Made by a program: the position numbers and the translations under genes. A DNA stretch of 64,000 nt, taken from the NCBI RefSeq assembly GCF_041296385.1, contig NC_091023.1:9982924-10046923 (forward strand). The letters are read 5' to 3'. The notes below the pieces were generated by a model, which was not told where the DNA came from, did no database searches, and was given only the letters and a program-made list of their open reading frames with translations. Within the stretch, counting starts at the first letter, position 1. Each line of letters starts with the position of its first letter. The DNA comes from Aphelocoma coerulescens (lineage: Eukaryota; Chordata; Aves; Passeriformes; Corvidae). Of the stretch, positions 12,170 through 25,400 are shown one piece after another.

Positions 12170-15100
12170 AGTATTAAAATTCCCAGTTCAAAAGAGCCAG
12201 CTGTTCATTAAACACACACAGAGGCATCCACAGCAACTGGCTGGATCAGTTTAAATATCTTTTTTAAAAAGTCGTATGTAGCAAAAAAGCCAGTATCTGG
12301 AAAGTTATTAACTCTTATTATCAGCACTGCTGGGTTCAAAACACTTTGCCTAAGGGGTTTTTACCACACATAAAAAAAAGCTCAAGCTCACAGAGGGATT
12401 TGGGCTGCAATGTTTTCACCACTTGCAATTTTCTGAAGCACAGCAAGTTCATTTGAGTTGTAAATGTAACAAGTGGCAAAAAGGCAGAAATCTGTGTGCT
12501 TCATCCAGTTCATACTAAAATAGCCATGGCTCAAGGCGAAGCAGCAGCTCTGAAATGCCTCTCAACAGTGGGGCTGTTTTGTGTTCCAACACACGGGTGC
12601 CCTCACAGAGAAACATTTTTACACCTTCACAGCAGCCTGTGTAGGGCAGGGTCTCTGCGGGCAGGGTCTCGCTCTGAACCACACAGCGACGACCTTCCCA
12701 GAAGGGTGAGAGGAGAGGGTTTCTGTGGGTTATCAGTGGGTCCAGGCTGGGAGAAGTGGCTGCTGGCAGCCAGCACTAACAACTTGCCTCTCTGGCTCCT
12801 GTCTGGCAAGTCATTCAAAAGCAGGCAGGGATGCTCAGCAATCACACGGCTGACCTGGAAACACAGCAAGCACTAATGGGAGAGTGTGTAAGATAATAGC
12901 AGAGGAGAGGAAGTTAGCACTAAAAATACCTCCAGAAAATGGATTCCTCCTACACATTAGGAAAGCTAACAATTTCCAATAGGGTTTCCAGAGCACCTGC
13001 TTTTAAGCTAATATGTATAACTTTATTATATGTGCACCCAAGACCGTATTTACTTTGCATCAAAAGGTTTTCATTTCTAATGAAGGCCATAAAAGTTTTG
13101 TCATCAATTCCCACGGGGGCATAATCAACCTTATAATGTCTGTTAATGAGATATTTTTAAATAATTCTCCTCTTCACAATCTCAGCCAGGAACTGCACTG
13201 AAAACTTTTCATGGAAATACCTTTTCCAGGCTTAAGTAGAGTTTAATTGCTCAGCAATATGGCAAAAGACATCATAATTCAAATTAAAGCATTTTCAAGA
13301 AAAGGTAAATCCTTTAGATCTGTCCTTTAATACCAACAAACTCACCACCATTACTTCTTGCCTTTATTTCTTTAGAGCAAACTGCTTTTAAGTGCATGTG
13401 GAAAACAGTCAGCAGCACTGGCAGGCACTGCACAACCTGACCCCCCAGACCTGCCAATGCACCCACCTGGCTCTTCCCCCTCGGATCCTCCTGGGCACAC
13501 CCTTCACATGCTTATGAGATGTCCCTGCCTCCCCAGCAGCAAACCCTGCAGAGGGGGCCTATCCTATCATGCTTGTTAGTCTGACTTTCCTAATGGGATT
13601 ACAAGGGCACAGTGGCACATCTGAGCAATTCCTGCACCAAATCAGCAATCCTGCTGCCACTGCTACTATTGTTTATGTTTTCATCAGCCCCCTGCCTACT
13701 CCAGAGCTGCAAATGACACCTTGGCCACACAGATGATGCACTTGGCAGCTGGGAGACTTTCATTCCTGCTCTAATTCCAGCAGCAGCAGTATGGTCCTGG
13801 GTAACATCAGTTGCTGGCTGTTATGGCAACTGCTCTGCTATCCTGAGGGCTGCTAACACATCTCCTGTCTGTCTGTAGCATCTTCCTTTACTCACCAGTG
13901 CTCAGCTGGGAGAGTTGGCAGCTTTTTTTTGAAACTTGGTTTCCATAGCACAGCCCAACACTGTCACATGTGGTCATGCATGTGTGTATGGAACAGCACT
14001 CTAGGGCTTGACCCAAAGCTTCACTTTGTTCTCAGTGAAGAATCCCATTCATTCCAGTGGTCTTCGGATCACACTATTCTCTGCCAGTGGTCTTAGTAAC
14101 TTCATTACAATTATTTGTGGATCAAGCTATTATTAGATACAAGTAGAAATGACACAGTCTTGGCATTTCAGCTCTTTGGAGAGAAAAATGATGCTTAGTC
14201 TGAAAGCAAGTAAACTAACAAGCCAAAGGCAGCCAGAAGTAGCCTCCAGCTCTTGATCAAAATTTGAGAACTGAAAAACAGCTAATGCACAGGGGAAAAG
14301 AAACCACTGAGGAGCTAAAAAACCCCTTCTGTTTTAAGGAAATCTCAAAGAGGCATGAGCTGCCATTGGAAAGGAAATCTCCCAGCCCACTGAAAATGCC
14401 TGGACACACACGAAGGATTAACAGCTCTGTTTTACAAAGGTAGGGATCTCATTAGCATACATTATGTTTATACACTAACTATCAGCAGTGTTAGTTACTC
14501 TTACAGTGAAGCATTGAGCACTATTTTGTGTTAATTAGCACTTTAATCCAGAAACAAAATTCAGTTAAACCCCTGGGAAGCAAAACACTCCTTTGTGCAA
14601 GCAACTCCTTAATTCCCCATTACAAAGACTGGCAGCAATGCTGGGCTAAGCAATATGCACACTGGAAGTCTTCCACTGCCCACTCTCACTCCATTCTTAA
14701 CCACCACTCATTTTAGCTATGCTATGTAGCCATGTAACACCATCATGATGGTTTATGGGGACAGGCTGGGAAGGAGACCATTAAAGGCAACTCAATGAAG
14801 AAAAGGAAAAAAATAAAATTAGGCAAGATAATTGTTTTAACCCAGAAGACTTCAGTGACTCAGCCCTCAGCAGCTCCAAGGGCTGGGTCTGCGTAGCAGC
14901 AGAGTTGTGCAGGAACAGAAGTGGGTCACACTTGCCATGTCTTATAAAGTCCGTGATAAGAAAGCAGAGTTCAAAGGCATCTGTATCCTCAAGCTTACTG
15001 CTATTCCAGCCTCAGCTTCCACACGAAAGACATGCCAGCTCTGCCAAAGGGCAGCCAGGGCCTGAAGAGACAAACTCTCTCTGGCATTAAGTCTGTAGCA

Positions 15101-18100
15101 GACAGTAAACTCCTTCTCCTCCAAGCACTAGGTTATTTCTCTTCCACAATATTCCCATATTTCTGTTTCTGCAGGCTGCTAGACTTTCTGAACATGCTAC
15201 CAGACATTTTCTTACACACCTATTTCATACCTCATTAGCACACCACCCTAAAAGCTGTTTTCCTTCCCACAGCATGCTTTATTCCATTAATTTTCCTTTC
15301 TCTTTCTGGCATTTGAATTCCTGTGATCGTAATAAACAGAATACAACCTATTGGTATTTTGGTCTTCAGCTGAGGGTTTCAAAGAGGAAGGCAGAAGGGC
15401 AAGTCTTGGAGAAGATCCTTTAGTGAGAGGATGACTTGCCAAATTCAACACTGATTCTTCCTTCCACCTCAAAGGAGGCTGCGTTTTTCTCAAGCAAGAA
15501 GGATGGCTGCAGGTTAGAACCCCCCTTTACCATGAGACCTCTCAGCTGTCAGCATGACATGCACCATTTTCTTTGGCTGGGTTTTCTTTAATATAGAAAA
15601 CAAGCCTGCCTCTCCATGATGTTTTTGCATGACATATCCTGAGAAGCTACACAGAAGCTCTTGTGGTGTGGCAATCCTAAAGCAGCAGTGGCAGGTGAGC
15701 ACAGGAGACATTCACATGAACACCCCTGGAACTGCTTACAGCAGCATGTTTAGTCTGGCCCACAGGAGCCTCAAGCCATTAACAGGCACTAAAGACAGCA
15801 TATCTGTACAAACATTAAGAACTGCACTGTTAGAGATGATAAGGCTCATGCCACCATTACAAGTTACCAAAGTTTCCATTCCACATACATCTTAACCTGG
15901 TACAGATGATGAGCAGCTCCCCAGCAGCACATAAACAACATAAGTGGCCAGTGGCTGTTACTCACAGCTCCACATATAGACCCGCCGTTTTAGAGTAAAA
16001 CTTCTCTTAAGTTAGTCCATACAAGTAGCAGATGAACATTTGAGGCAAGATATGGCAACAAAATTGCACTCTGCCTGGATGCAAATGAGGATCACCCACA
16101 TTTCTGTAAGCTAATGTCTCATCTCTCAACACTTAAATATTTATCATCCCCATCACCCTTTCAAAACAAAAAGAGCTGATACACATTTTCTTAGCAAAGG
16201 TCTTTGTCTCCAGTGTTTGTTTTCATAAAAGCATGGAGGCACTTGCAAAGAAAGCAGAGGGAAGAAAATGCACCCAAGTTTGAAAGTCTCTCTCCATGCT
16301 CTGCTACTTCAAAACAAACAGCGGAATCTTAACCAGCCTCCAAGGAATCAGCATCGAGACCCAGATCAGACAGGTAAAATCTGATCTCCAAGAGATAGTC
16401 TTCATAGCAGTCAGCTTAATGAGACAAACCCTCATTAATGGGCCTCTTTTCCTTGCATATTTTATGCATGAGAAAAAGCTGTAAGTACATATACGTGAGT
16501 AAAAGCTCAGGTCTTTCCATGCACTTTTTTCTAATGACTTTAGCCTTAAAGTGATGTGGAGGACACCGTGTTACAGTGGCATCTCTCAGTGCCACAGAGG
16601 CAGCATTTCCAACACACCTCTTGTTCTCTGTCTGCTCCAGTGTAGGTCCGGGGGAATACAAGAATCCACCTTCAAGGAGCTGCCCTGTCTTCTCTTTCCA
16701 ACAGTTATGTCCCAAACCTTTCACATCCAGCCCAGTGGCCTGCAAGAGGCTGTGCAGGATTAGGCTGAACCACTGCTGCCACATGTTTTGAGGGAGGAGA
16801 AAAAAAACGTGCCTTAAAGGATGCATGGGGATCCCACATTTACTTCAAAGAAAGCTTATGCAGTCACAGGTGCTACAAGCCATTAATAGCATTTTGTGCC
16901 TTCCACTCATAGCATACCCTCTTCAAAGCATTCAGGTACTTTATCTTCAAGTGTTGCTGCAAAAATGGTTAAATATCAGAAACACTGAGGTCTCAAACAG
17001 TGGAGTGGGTCACTAAGAGTCAGAATACACAGGCTTTGTATTTCTTCAGTTTCTACCGGCTGCTCCCTAGTAACCCGGGAAAGGAGGCATTTACTGTAGT
17101 AACTGGCCAGCACAACTCCTGAATGACTTACAGTTTTTTCATCTTGAAATTGTGTTTCCTTCCCACAAAGTTATCCCTGACCAACACAAACAACTCGTAA
17201 CATACAAGTTACAGTAAATAAAAATCCACAAATGAGAGTACACGGTTATGAATATGTGAGAGGTGTTTGAATCATTCAGCTACTTCTTTTCTCCTCATTG
17301 CACCTTCCAGCAGCAAGTGATGCTCACACTACAGCGAGTCAGAAGAAACCAGCAGAAGGCTGCAATGTCACCTGGCTGCAGAGCACACAGGGCTGCAGAA
17401 CGCGGGTGTCTGGCACCCTCTAGGGAGTAGTACATGAAAGACCAATTCACGCTCCTGCTTCCTAACTTTACCTGCTGAAAATGGAAACAACTACTACAGA
17501 CACGGGAGGAAAGAAAAAAGGTCAGGTAAGCACAGAAATAGGCTCCCCGTGACTGCCTGTGCCAGTGCTGCCTTCCTCCTCTCAATACTCCCTTGTTATT
17601 TCATGTTGATGTCTGGTGCAAAGTGTTATACAGAAGTTGTGTGGAAGACTCTTAATTACTACCACAGTGTACACGGCCAAAATACAGGTTTCCCCCATTA
17701 GATCTCACAGCAGATGGCACCAACAAATTGCAGCCACTTGGCAAATAAGAAAAGAAAGTTATAAAAGACTGGTGTAAGGATTTCCAACAGGCTAATGAAA
17801 GAAGTTGGTCTAGAATCCCCTACCTCTGGAGCTTCAAACCCTAAAGGGGTTTCTCAAAATGTTCTCTTCACACAAAAAGTGAAATAAATCTGTAATCTGC
17901 ATGCAAGTAGTTTCCACATTCTTATTTTCAGCAGGTTGAAGCGCCCTGCTGATTTTCAAGACATTCCTCACTTTGACAGGTAGTTTTCCACAACTACAGC
18001 CTCTGTGAGATCAATGGGATTATTCTTAGATCAAGTAAAATGGAGGACTGCAGCCCACAGGCAGCGATGAAAACCTCCTTATTTCAATGCACTTCAGTGG

Positions 18101-20690
18101 CTTCTGGATCTAGCACAGAATATTCCAAAGAGCAGCTAAGAGCATTGTTGTGGTTTCCTTAAACATGTAACAGGAAAAAGAAATCTTTGACTTCAAACCA
18201 GGAAAAATAACTACGTAACCTACAAAGCAAATGTTTGTTTGTTTTTAAAAAGAACTTTTATTGTCCCATAAAACTGGTGGGGAATTGGAGCTACCAAAAC
18301 TCATCTTTTCCCTGGCACACAGTTAAATAATAAAAACAATGTATTAAGATAAACTCTGTGAAGAGTTTTCACCAGAAGTCACAGCCCTGGCTGAGCTCAC
18401 ACTTCTAAAGCAAAGATTTTACAGAAAAGTCACAACAGAAAAAAACAGCCACCACCCCACTAGTTCCCAAAAAGAACTGGTAGCAAATTGCTATCCTCTT
18501 TCAGAAATATACACATTTAACTCACACACAACCCCTCAAATAGCATTATCAACAGCTGATCCTGTTTTCAGGTGACTTCCATTTCACTAGCCCAAAGGGG
18601 GAGGGTCTGAAAACAAAAACTGGCATAGAGGAATAAAACCAAAAAATACTACAGTGCCTGTTTACACTCAAACATGTTGGTTTTGTGACATTCCTTACAG
18701 CTGAAACAAAGTGCTACTCGTCTGTTACCTGTCACAGTCCAAGATCTCCATGACATGCATAAATTCCAAAGAGTTTTGTTTGGAATTCGTTTCACAAACC
18801 AATTTTAAAGAATGAAACACACACAGCTACATGGGAAGACAAACTTCCCACAGAAGAGCAAATGGAGTCTCCATTTTCTGCCCTGGTACCAGCCCTGCCA
18901 CTTATGGAAACACTGGAAAAAGAACCAAGCAACTGGGGAGACCAGGCAGGAACACCCCCCAGCCACCCTCCCAGGGCACACGGAGACAGAGACATCAGCG
19001 GCCACTAACGAGGCTTTAAGAGCAAGATGTGGGTTTGGACGAGGTGCCATTTATACAGCAATGTTCTCTATGCTGAATGGCCTGAGCAGCATGGTGGTTT
19101 AATAAAATACCACTTCTTCTCTAAAATATGATCAAGGGCCTAAAAAAACACTGCAAAACCTCTCACCCACATCCACAAACTTTGGACAAGAGCTACAGAA
19201 ACCTTTACTGCTGACATCTCATCTTCAGGATGTGCAACCTATTCTCTATTTCTGTAAGAGCCACAGCTTGCCATAATACAAAACTAGTATTTCTGTTCAA
19301 AGACAGGCTAGAAACACAGAGCAAGCACAAACAGAGACAAAGAGAGACTGGAGTTACCTTCAAAAAGACCACTCAAAGTGGAATTTTCGATATCTTGGTA
19401 GAAAATGCATTTTCTATTCCAATTTGCCTCCACTCCAAGCCAATGGCATCTTTCTACTTAAAACTCAGCTAACAACAGATAACCAAACCCAGAACTGCTC
19501 CACAACCAGAGCACTTTCAGCCTCTAACTCTTTGAAACGATGCTTCTTTTTTCGGTCACAAGAGAGTCTGCAAAGGAAGGTATCTCTTGGCACACTCCAA
19601 TCTACTCATACACTCCTTTAGTTTTCAAACAACTCACTTGAATAGGAAAAAATGCACATGCCTTAACATTTGAGGTAGAAATTTAAATAACATAAATGAA
19701 TTCTTTCATTTAATGTTTTTCATATTGTTTAACAAAGAAAAAAAAATGGTTTACAATCAAGAAAGGGTGGAATCAGGTATTAAATGAACAAGTCAGGCTT
19801 CATACACAAATGCCAGAGCTTACACAGGACAGGTCTAAATTCAGGCCACACCAGATAAGCTAGAGAAGCAGGACTGTATTGATTGCAAATGCACACAGGG
19901 TAAAAATATTTTGAGAACTGAAGTGTGGCACTCAGTGGCAGCCTGGATGGAATCTCCACCTCAGTCACAGCCCTCCAGCACAGCTTCCCACTCTTCACTC
20001 TAATCAGCACTTGGAATAACTACCTGGGAGCTAAGCATGTTTCTTTGTGTGCATGAAAAATTTAAAAAGCCCAAACCCCACCATTTTTTTCCCCTGCAGA
20101 TGAAGCCAGGCCAGAGAGGTTACAGTCACTCCTCTCTTGGCTCCCACTTCCTTCCTCTATATCCTTCCTCTCTCTCAGATGTCAGACTGACAGAACAAGA
20201 GTAGTATTGAACACCTTCTGCCTCTGAGTCAAGACTATGCATGTGATAGAGATCAGCAGCAATTCCTACCTGGCTCTGCACATGCTCTTCACAGGAGGCT
20301 TTTCGATTTTCAAGCCAAGAAAACCCTTTCCAAACTCCCTCATAAAAATGATGGGCTGCCCCAGGGAGCCAGGAGCTTAGCTGCCTAAAGCATTCCAAAC
20401 TAATTTAATAAATTTTTAATTCAAAACACCAAATGCCTTGAAGCTAAGAATTTCTACTGCAAGCTGGGCATTCAGCAGCTGAAAATAAAGGAGGAAGAGC
20501 TGGAAGCAGAGGCCAATGCCAAAATGATCAACTACCAATATGACACCAGCATAAGCAGAGCTCAGTATAGATGTGGATATCATCCGAGGTACCTCTAGCA
20601 AACAGACTACTTACACTCCTGTTTTTAAATGTAATGACATGAACACCCTGCTGAAACATCACTGAAAGTACACGAACAGGCCTGGCCACC
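12170..20690. other. Intronic DNA without recognised genes
   Basis: Between the alternative exon's upstream region and the CR1 pieces I see no exon, RNA gene or clear repeat. Base composition varies, with somewhat GC-richer stretches near 12.6, 13.5 and 13.8 kb, but without CpG enrichment or conserved-looking frames. Confidence 0.55.
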
Positions 20691-20699
20691 TTCAAGAAT

Positions 20700-20795
20700 G
20701 AGCCAGTTGGAGAACAGTGTGCCCAGGGAATTAATGTGGTTGCTGTGTCCAGTTCTCAAATGCCCAGCACAAGTCCACTTACACAGAGGATCAAA
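20700..20795 (+). mobile_element. Second, shorter CR1 3' fragment
   Basis: GAGAACAGTGTGCCCAGGGA followed by a G/T-rich stretch and TCCAGTTCTCAAA resembles the CR1 module around GGAACAGGCTGCCCAGGGA. The neighbouring CR1 piece to the right carries its own version of this module, so this looks like a separate insertion in the same direction. The match is short and diverged. Confidence 0.45.
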
Positions 20796-20939
20796 TTCTT
20801 TGCAAGATCACCAATAAAGACTGAGGCTGGAGAATGCTGAGAAATGCTGAGAAAAATACCTTTGCCCACCCTTAAGAAGTGAAGGCTGATGGAAAACCTT
20901 GCCAGTCTACACTCTAGTGGGGTATAGAGAAGAGAGAGG

Positions 20940-21165
20940 TTTTTCCATGGAGACATAGCAGCAGGGAATGAGACACAATGAACAGAACATATGCGATAGG
21001 GGACATTTCAATCAAATATGGTAATATAAACTTTTAACCATGAAGGGTGGTCAAACACAGGAACAAGACATCTTTGGAAAGTGGACAAGGGCCTGAGTAA
21101 CCTTGTCTCTCTGGACCTGCTTTGACAACCTCCAGAAGTTCTTTCCACACTTATTCTGTGAGTGT
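20940..21165 (+). mobile_element. CR1 LINE, 3' end fragment
   Basis: The plus strand follows the familiar avian CR1 3' end in order: a GGGTGGTCAAACACAGGAACA module, then GTGGACAAGGGCCTGAGTAACCT, then CTGGACCTGCTTTGA, then ACCTCCAGAAGTTCTTTCCA, and a tail containing ATTCTGTGAG. This order matches the CR1 untranslated region and its ATTCTRTG-type terminus. The copy is diverged and 5'-truncated, as usual for CR1. The left boundary is approximate and may reach 20890. Confidence 0.75.
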
Positions 21166-22415
21166 TTAAGAACTTGGCTTACTCAGCCTAACAAACCAGA
21201 GCACAAATTTGTGCCCTCTTTGGGAAAGCCCCAAACACAACCAAAGCAGAAGAGCCACCTAAGCCAAAGACTCAAACCAAAGGCTAGAGGCAATGAACTG
21301 GCCATTTTAGGCCATACAATTTCACACAAGGCTCTGTATCTAACCTAACCCAGAAACGAACAAAAGAGGCTCCCAATCAGGCTTCTTTCAACTCCAAGTC
21401 AGATGTACAATCCCTGCTTATTATTTTGAGGCAATTTCATTGTGAGGCAGATGCAAAGAGTTCAGCCAGACGCAAGGAACCAAAAGGAACAATCTCATTC
21501 AATTTCTGAGCACAAGCTTCTACAGCTGCAAAAGGGAAAATTAGGCACAAAATGTGGATAAAGTAAAACAAAAAGAAATGGAAAGTAAAATCTGGACATA
21601 TGTGGGCCAGCAAAAAACTGTGTTGTCTCGGGTGCTGCTCTCCCATCACCCCATTTTCCCAAATACAGCATCTGCAGATGTATCCTTTTATCTGTCAGAA
21701 AAGATCCCACAAGAAGAATATGGATTGTTTGCACTAGCAGTATAATAATGTGGCTTCTGATTCTTCTTCCTTATCAGTGCCAAGAATCCAAAATAAAGAA
21801 GCTAAAAGTTAGGACTCTGAAAGTTTCTAAGGCTATAAATACAGAGCTGCCTTGATTTTTTTGTTTGTTTACATATTACCCAAAAACCCTACCCAAATCT
21901 GACAGGTCCAGGAGCAGCCAGCCAAGCACTTTTTCCCTGTTTGATCATACCAAGTAACCATGACACTTCTTGGGCTAAAGCACACAGGGCAAGTTGTTAA
22001 TTTCTAAAGAGAAATCCACCTACAGAGAATCCTACTGGCATAAACATCAGCCTTCACAAGACAAGGGATCTGTGTGCATATAGTGCCAGATACTGCAAGA
22101 GAAGTTATCCTCTTGATTACAATGTGGGGGCTGATTAGCCCCAAAACCTTTCCCTTCTTAGCACATCTAGAAGCTCAGGGAGGCTCACATTCTTCCTGCT
22201 TTTATACCAGCCAGGAAGCCCAAGCTGCACATTGGAACAGTGAGACCACCCATACAACAGCATGGAAAAGAGACAAGCTCCCTCAGACCCACAGTGCTCC
22301 CTGGGATGTTGTCACCCTCTCAGAAAGGAGCAACTCAAACACAGCTCCTCTGCCACCTCTCACATCACACCCCAGGAAGTGCCTGAAACCCACAGCTTTG
22401 CCCTTATCACCACGG

Positions 22416-22430
22416 AAAAAAAAAAAAAAA
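22416..22430. repeat. A15 homopolymer
   Basis: Fifteen A residues in a row within intronic DNA. No recognisable retroelement body precedes it. Confidence 0.9.
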
Positions 22431-25400
22431 GTACCCCAAAAGGCAAAACAAAAAACACCAACGCAATCAAAAAGCATCCTGCCCCTTTTAGAAATAATAT
22501 TGCTGGACTTTTTTCACAGCACAACAATGTGCTCACTATATCAAACCAAGTAACAGCTATTGTAGCAGCTAATGAGTAACACTGTCCCCTGGACAGCTTT
22601 TCTGTACAACATGTGGTTTTCATTTTATGTCTCATGTCAGGATCTCACTCCCTTTCTTTTATTTGACCTCCAGAAAAGAATAAAATCATACAAAATATAA
22701 AACTAATGAACCTTAAGTTTCTGGTATCCATTAACATTCACACCCACAAGGCTGTTGATTCAACAAAATACAAAATAAGCAAAACCAGCCCAATTATAAG
22801 TTGTTTGGCCTGTATTTGTTAAGTTCTAACACAGTCTCTATAAACATATGTCTTCTGGTTGGTATTTCAGGAAGAAATCCTTAGAAGAATAATATTTTGA
22901 TTAGTAATGTGTGTTTTGAAAGACTAATACTGAACTCTAAGGGAGATTAAAATAGGAGTAGAAACTATGAGCTAAATACACATATGTACAAAGATCTTTC
23001 ATTCTCACTGACTGAAATGTCTCGTAATTTGTTTTTATTATTCAAGTCCTAATAGCATGTGCTATTGACTTTTTGTAAAATTAACTGATATTTATGAAAA
23101 TATCCTGTTCTTACAGAACCACTTTAGAGAAGTACTTTAAAAAAAAATTACCTGGTATATAAGAGATGTGATGCCATTCTCTAGATTATTATGACACATC
23201 TCAAATGAACTTCCAAGGGATCCTAGTAATTTTAGGTAGTACTCAAATGTTAACCTCTTCTCTTTTTAGTCTTTCAGGACCTCTCAACCAAGCAGGAAAC
23301 AGAGATCAGCCAGATAGTGTTTTTCAAGAAATCATAATTATTTACACTCAAAAATGAATTGATTTATTTCAGGGTACCAAGCAGCTCCCTAACTGTGTAG
23401 ACCATGTAATTAGATTTTTAAAATAGATGACCAACTTCCTAGACCAGCCCCTGATTCTTCTGCTGGCAGGTGGTCATTGAACAGGGTTATGTTCTTAAGT
23501 AGCTCCAGCAGAAAAAGTGCAAATGCATAAGAAAATGATTTAAATGTTACAGAGTACACAGGGGAACTTTAACCCAAAAGATTGTTTTATAGTTGTTGTT
23601 TAAGGAAGTCAACAGTCTGGTTGTCTATGCTGCCAAAGCTTTCATTAGAACATGCAATATCCAAGTGAAAATATGATGGTACATGCAGATTCCCTTTAAA
23701 CATACCCCTTTTTCACACCAAGGGAAAATATTCTCAACTTTGTCTTACAATTCAGATGGAAATTTAAATGCAGAGATAGCAATGGTTCCTTTCTGCTGAA
23801 ATTCACAGCAATATATAATTAGTGCTCTAATTAAAGTTAACAATCATATAGCACTTTCAATGTAATGTTACAATTATTTCATGGTAACACAGAGTTGCAA
23901 CAGAAGAGCTCTCACCTTGATGTCATTCATGCTTTTGTCAAGCAGCTGAGCAAATTAGGAACAGTTACAGCTAAATACCAAACACACACTGTCAGGCATA
24001 AGGGCAGACTTGGTTACAATTACTCAGTATCAGTGCCTCACTCCTGATGTAGTAACACTAAATTCAACACGACTGCTCTTCACAAAAGATCAGGCTGGCA
24101 ACTTCCTGAGGAGACTGCTGGGGCACAGTGTCACTGGCATACACAAACACCGGGAAGGGAAGCTACTGCACTTCCAGGGAGACACCTAGAGATGTCCTCC
24201 ACCCAGCACAAATGTGCCAGAAGATCTCAGCACTCTGGGAAGCAGTACTCTCTGGCTTTCAAATCTCATCTATCAGCATCTGATTTGAAAAAACCACAGG
24301 CTTAAAAGCCAGCCCCAAAAGAGTGCTGCACCCTGATAGGAGGTACTACCCTAACCAAGACATCCTGCTGAACCAGTGTTCACACGGCTGCCAGCCAAAA
24401 GGAACAGGCAGGGTGAAAGGTTAAGAGAGGTTCACCTCTACCACACAGGAGTTTGGGCTGGGACCTTGGCACCCCTGTGGATAGCACTTGCCTGGGGTCT
24501 CAAGAGACAAGGACACAAATCCTCTGAAGAAAGTATCTATCATCCTAGTCCAAATAAAAATTTATCTAGCAATCTGGGAAGCACATCAAATGGCACTACA
24601 ACTATTATTTGACTTTGGAGTGCTGAGGAACCTGGCATCTGCCTATGACACAGGACTTCTGGAAGCTCTAACCTGATCCAGAAGAGCAAGCCACACCAGT
24701 GTGAGCCCATACTTTAAAGGCAAATCTAATCCCACTTTCCAATTTGACCATGCAGACAGATATCTGAAGATGTTACACTGCAGTCAAAAGAATAGCAGGG
24801 AAATTCTGTGGTTTTTAACCAGAACCTGTTCAATCTATTTAAAGGAAGAACTACATTTAAATTTGGCTGTCACTGACATTGTCTTTCCTACCATAACAAC
24901 AAATGCTGAAGCCCCAGATGGTTTAGTATTTATGAAAAAGGCAACAGAACATCAAACAGAACAGGAAATAGCATTTCCTGCCAAACTGTCTAAAAGCAGT
25001 GATACCGTTTGCACTGCACTTAGCCGGCTTTTATTCCTGTTATCATACAGACAGACTCAAAAAAGAAAAAAAATCTGCCTAGCTGGGCCCATGATAATAG
25101 CAACTAGCATGTATTATTCCTATAGATGTTAGCAATAATAAAATGAATGAAATCATAAGCATGGCTGGTGAACAGTCATTCAAATAGCAACTATTGATAC
25201 AAACCCATGTGCTCAATGTAAAACCCCACACTAAAGCCAGGAGAGAGGGCTATCACCAAAGCCAAAGAATGGGGGCGAGAGGCACGGCAGGGCAGAGCGA
25301 CACGGGGCAGTGAGGGGAGGAGCAGAGAGATTATCCATTTGCAGAACTGGCAAGGAGCATTCCTGGAAGAAGTGGGTTTTTATGTGGCATGGATGGCAGG

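Noticed and set aside
22074..22553. 159-codon plus-strand frame
   Set aside because: It crosses an A15 run, has no recognisable domain and no coding-like base pattern.
24701..25132. 143-codon plus-strand frame
   Set aside because: Intronic, no domain or signal, and no splice sites. Similar lengths are expected by chance in 64 kb over six frames.
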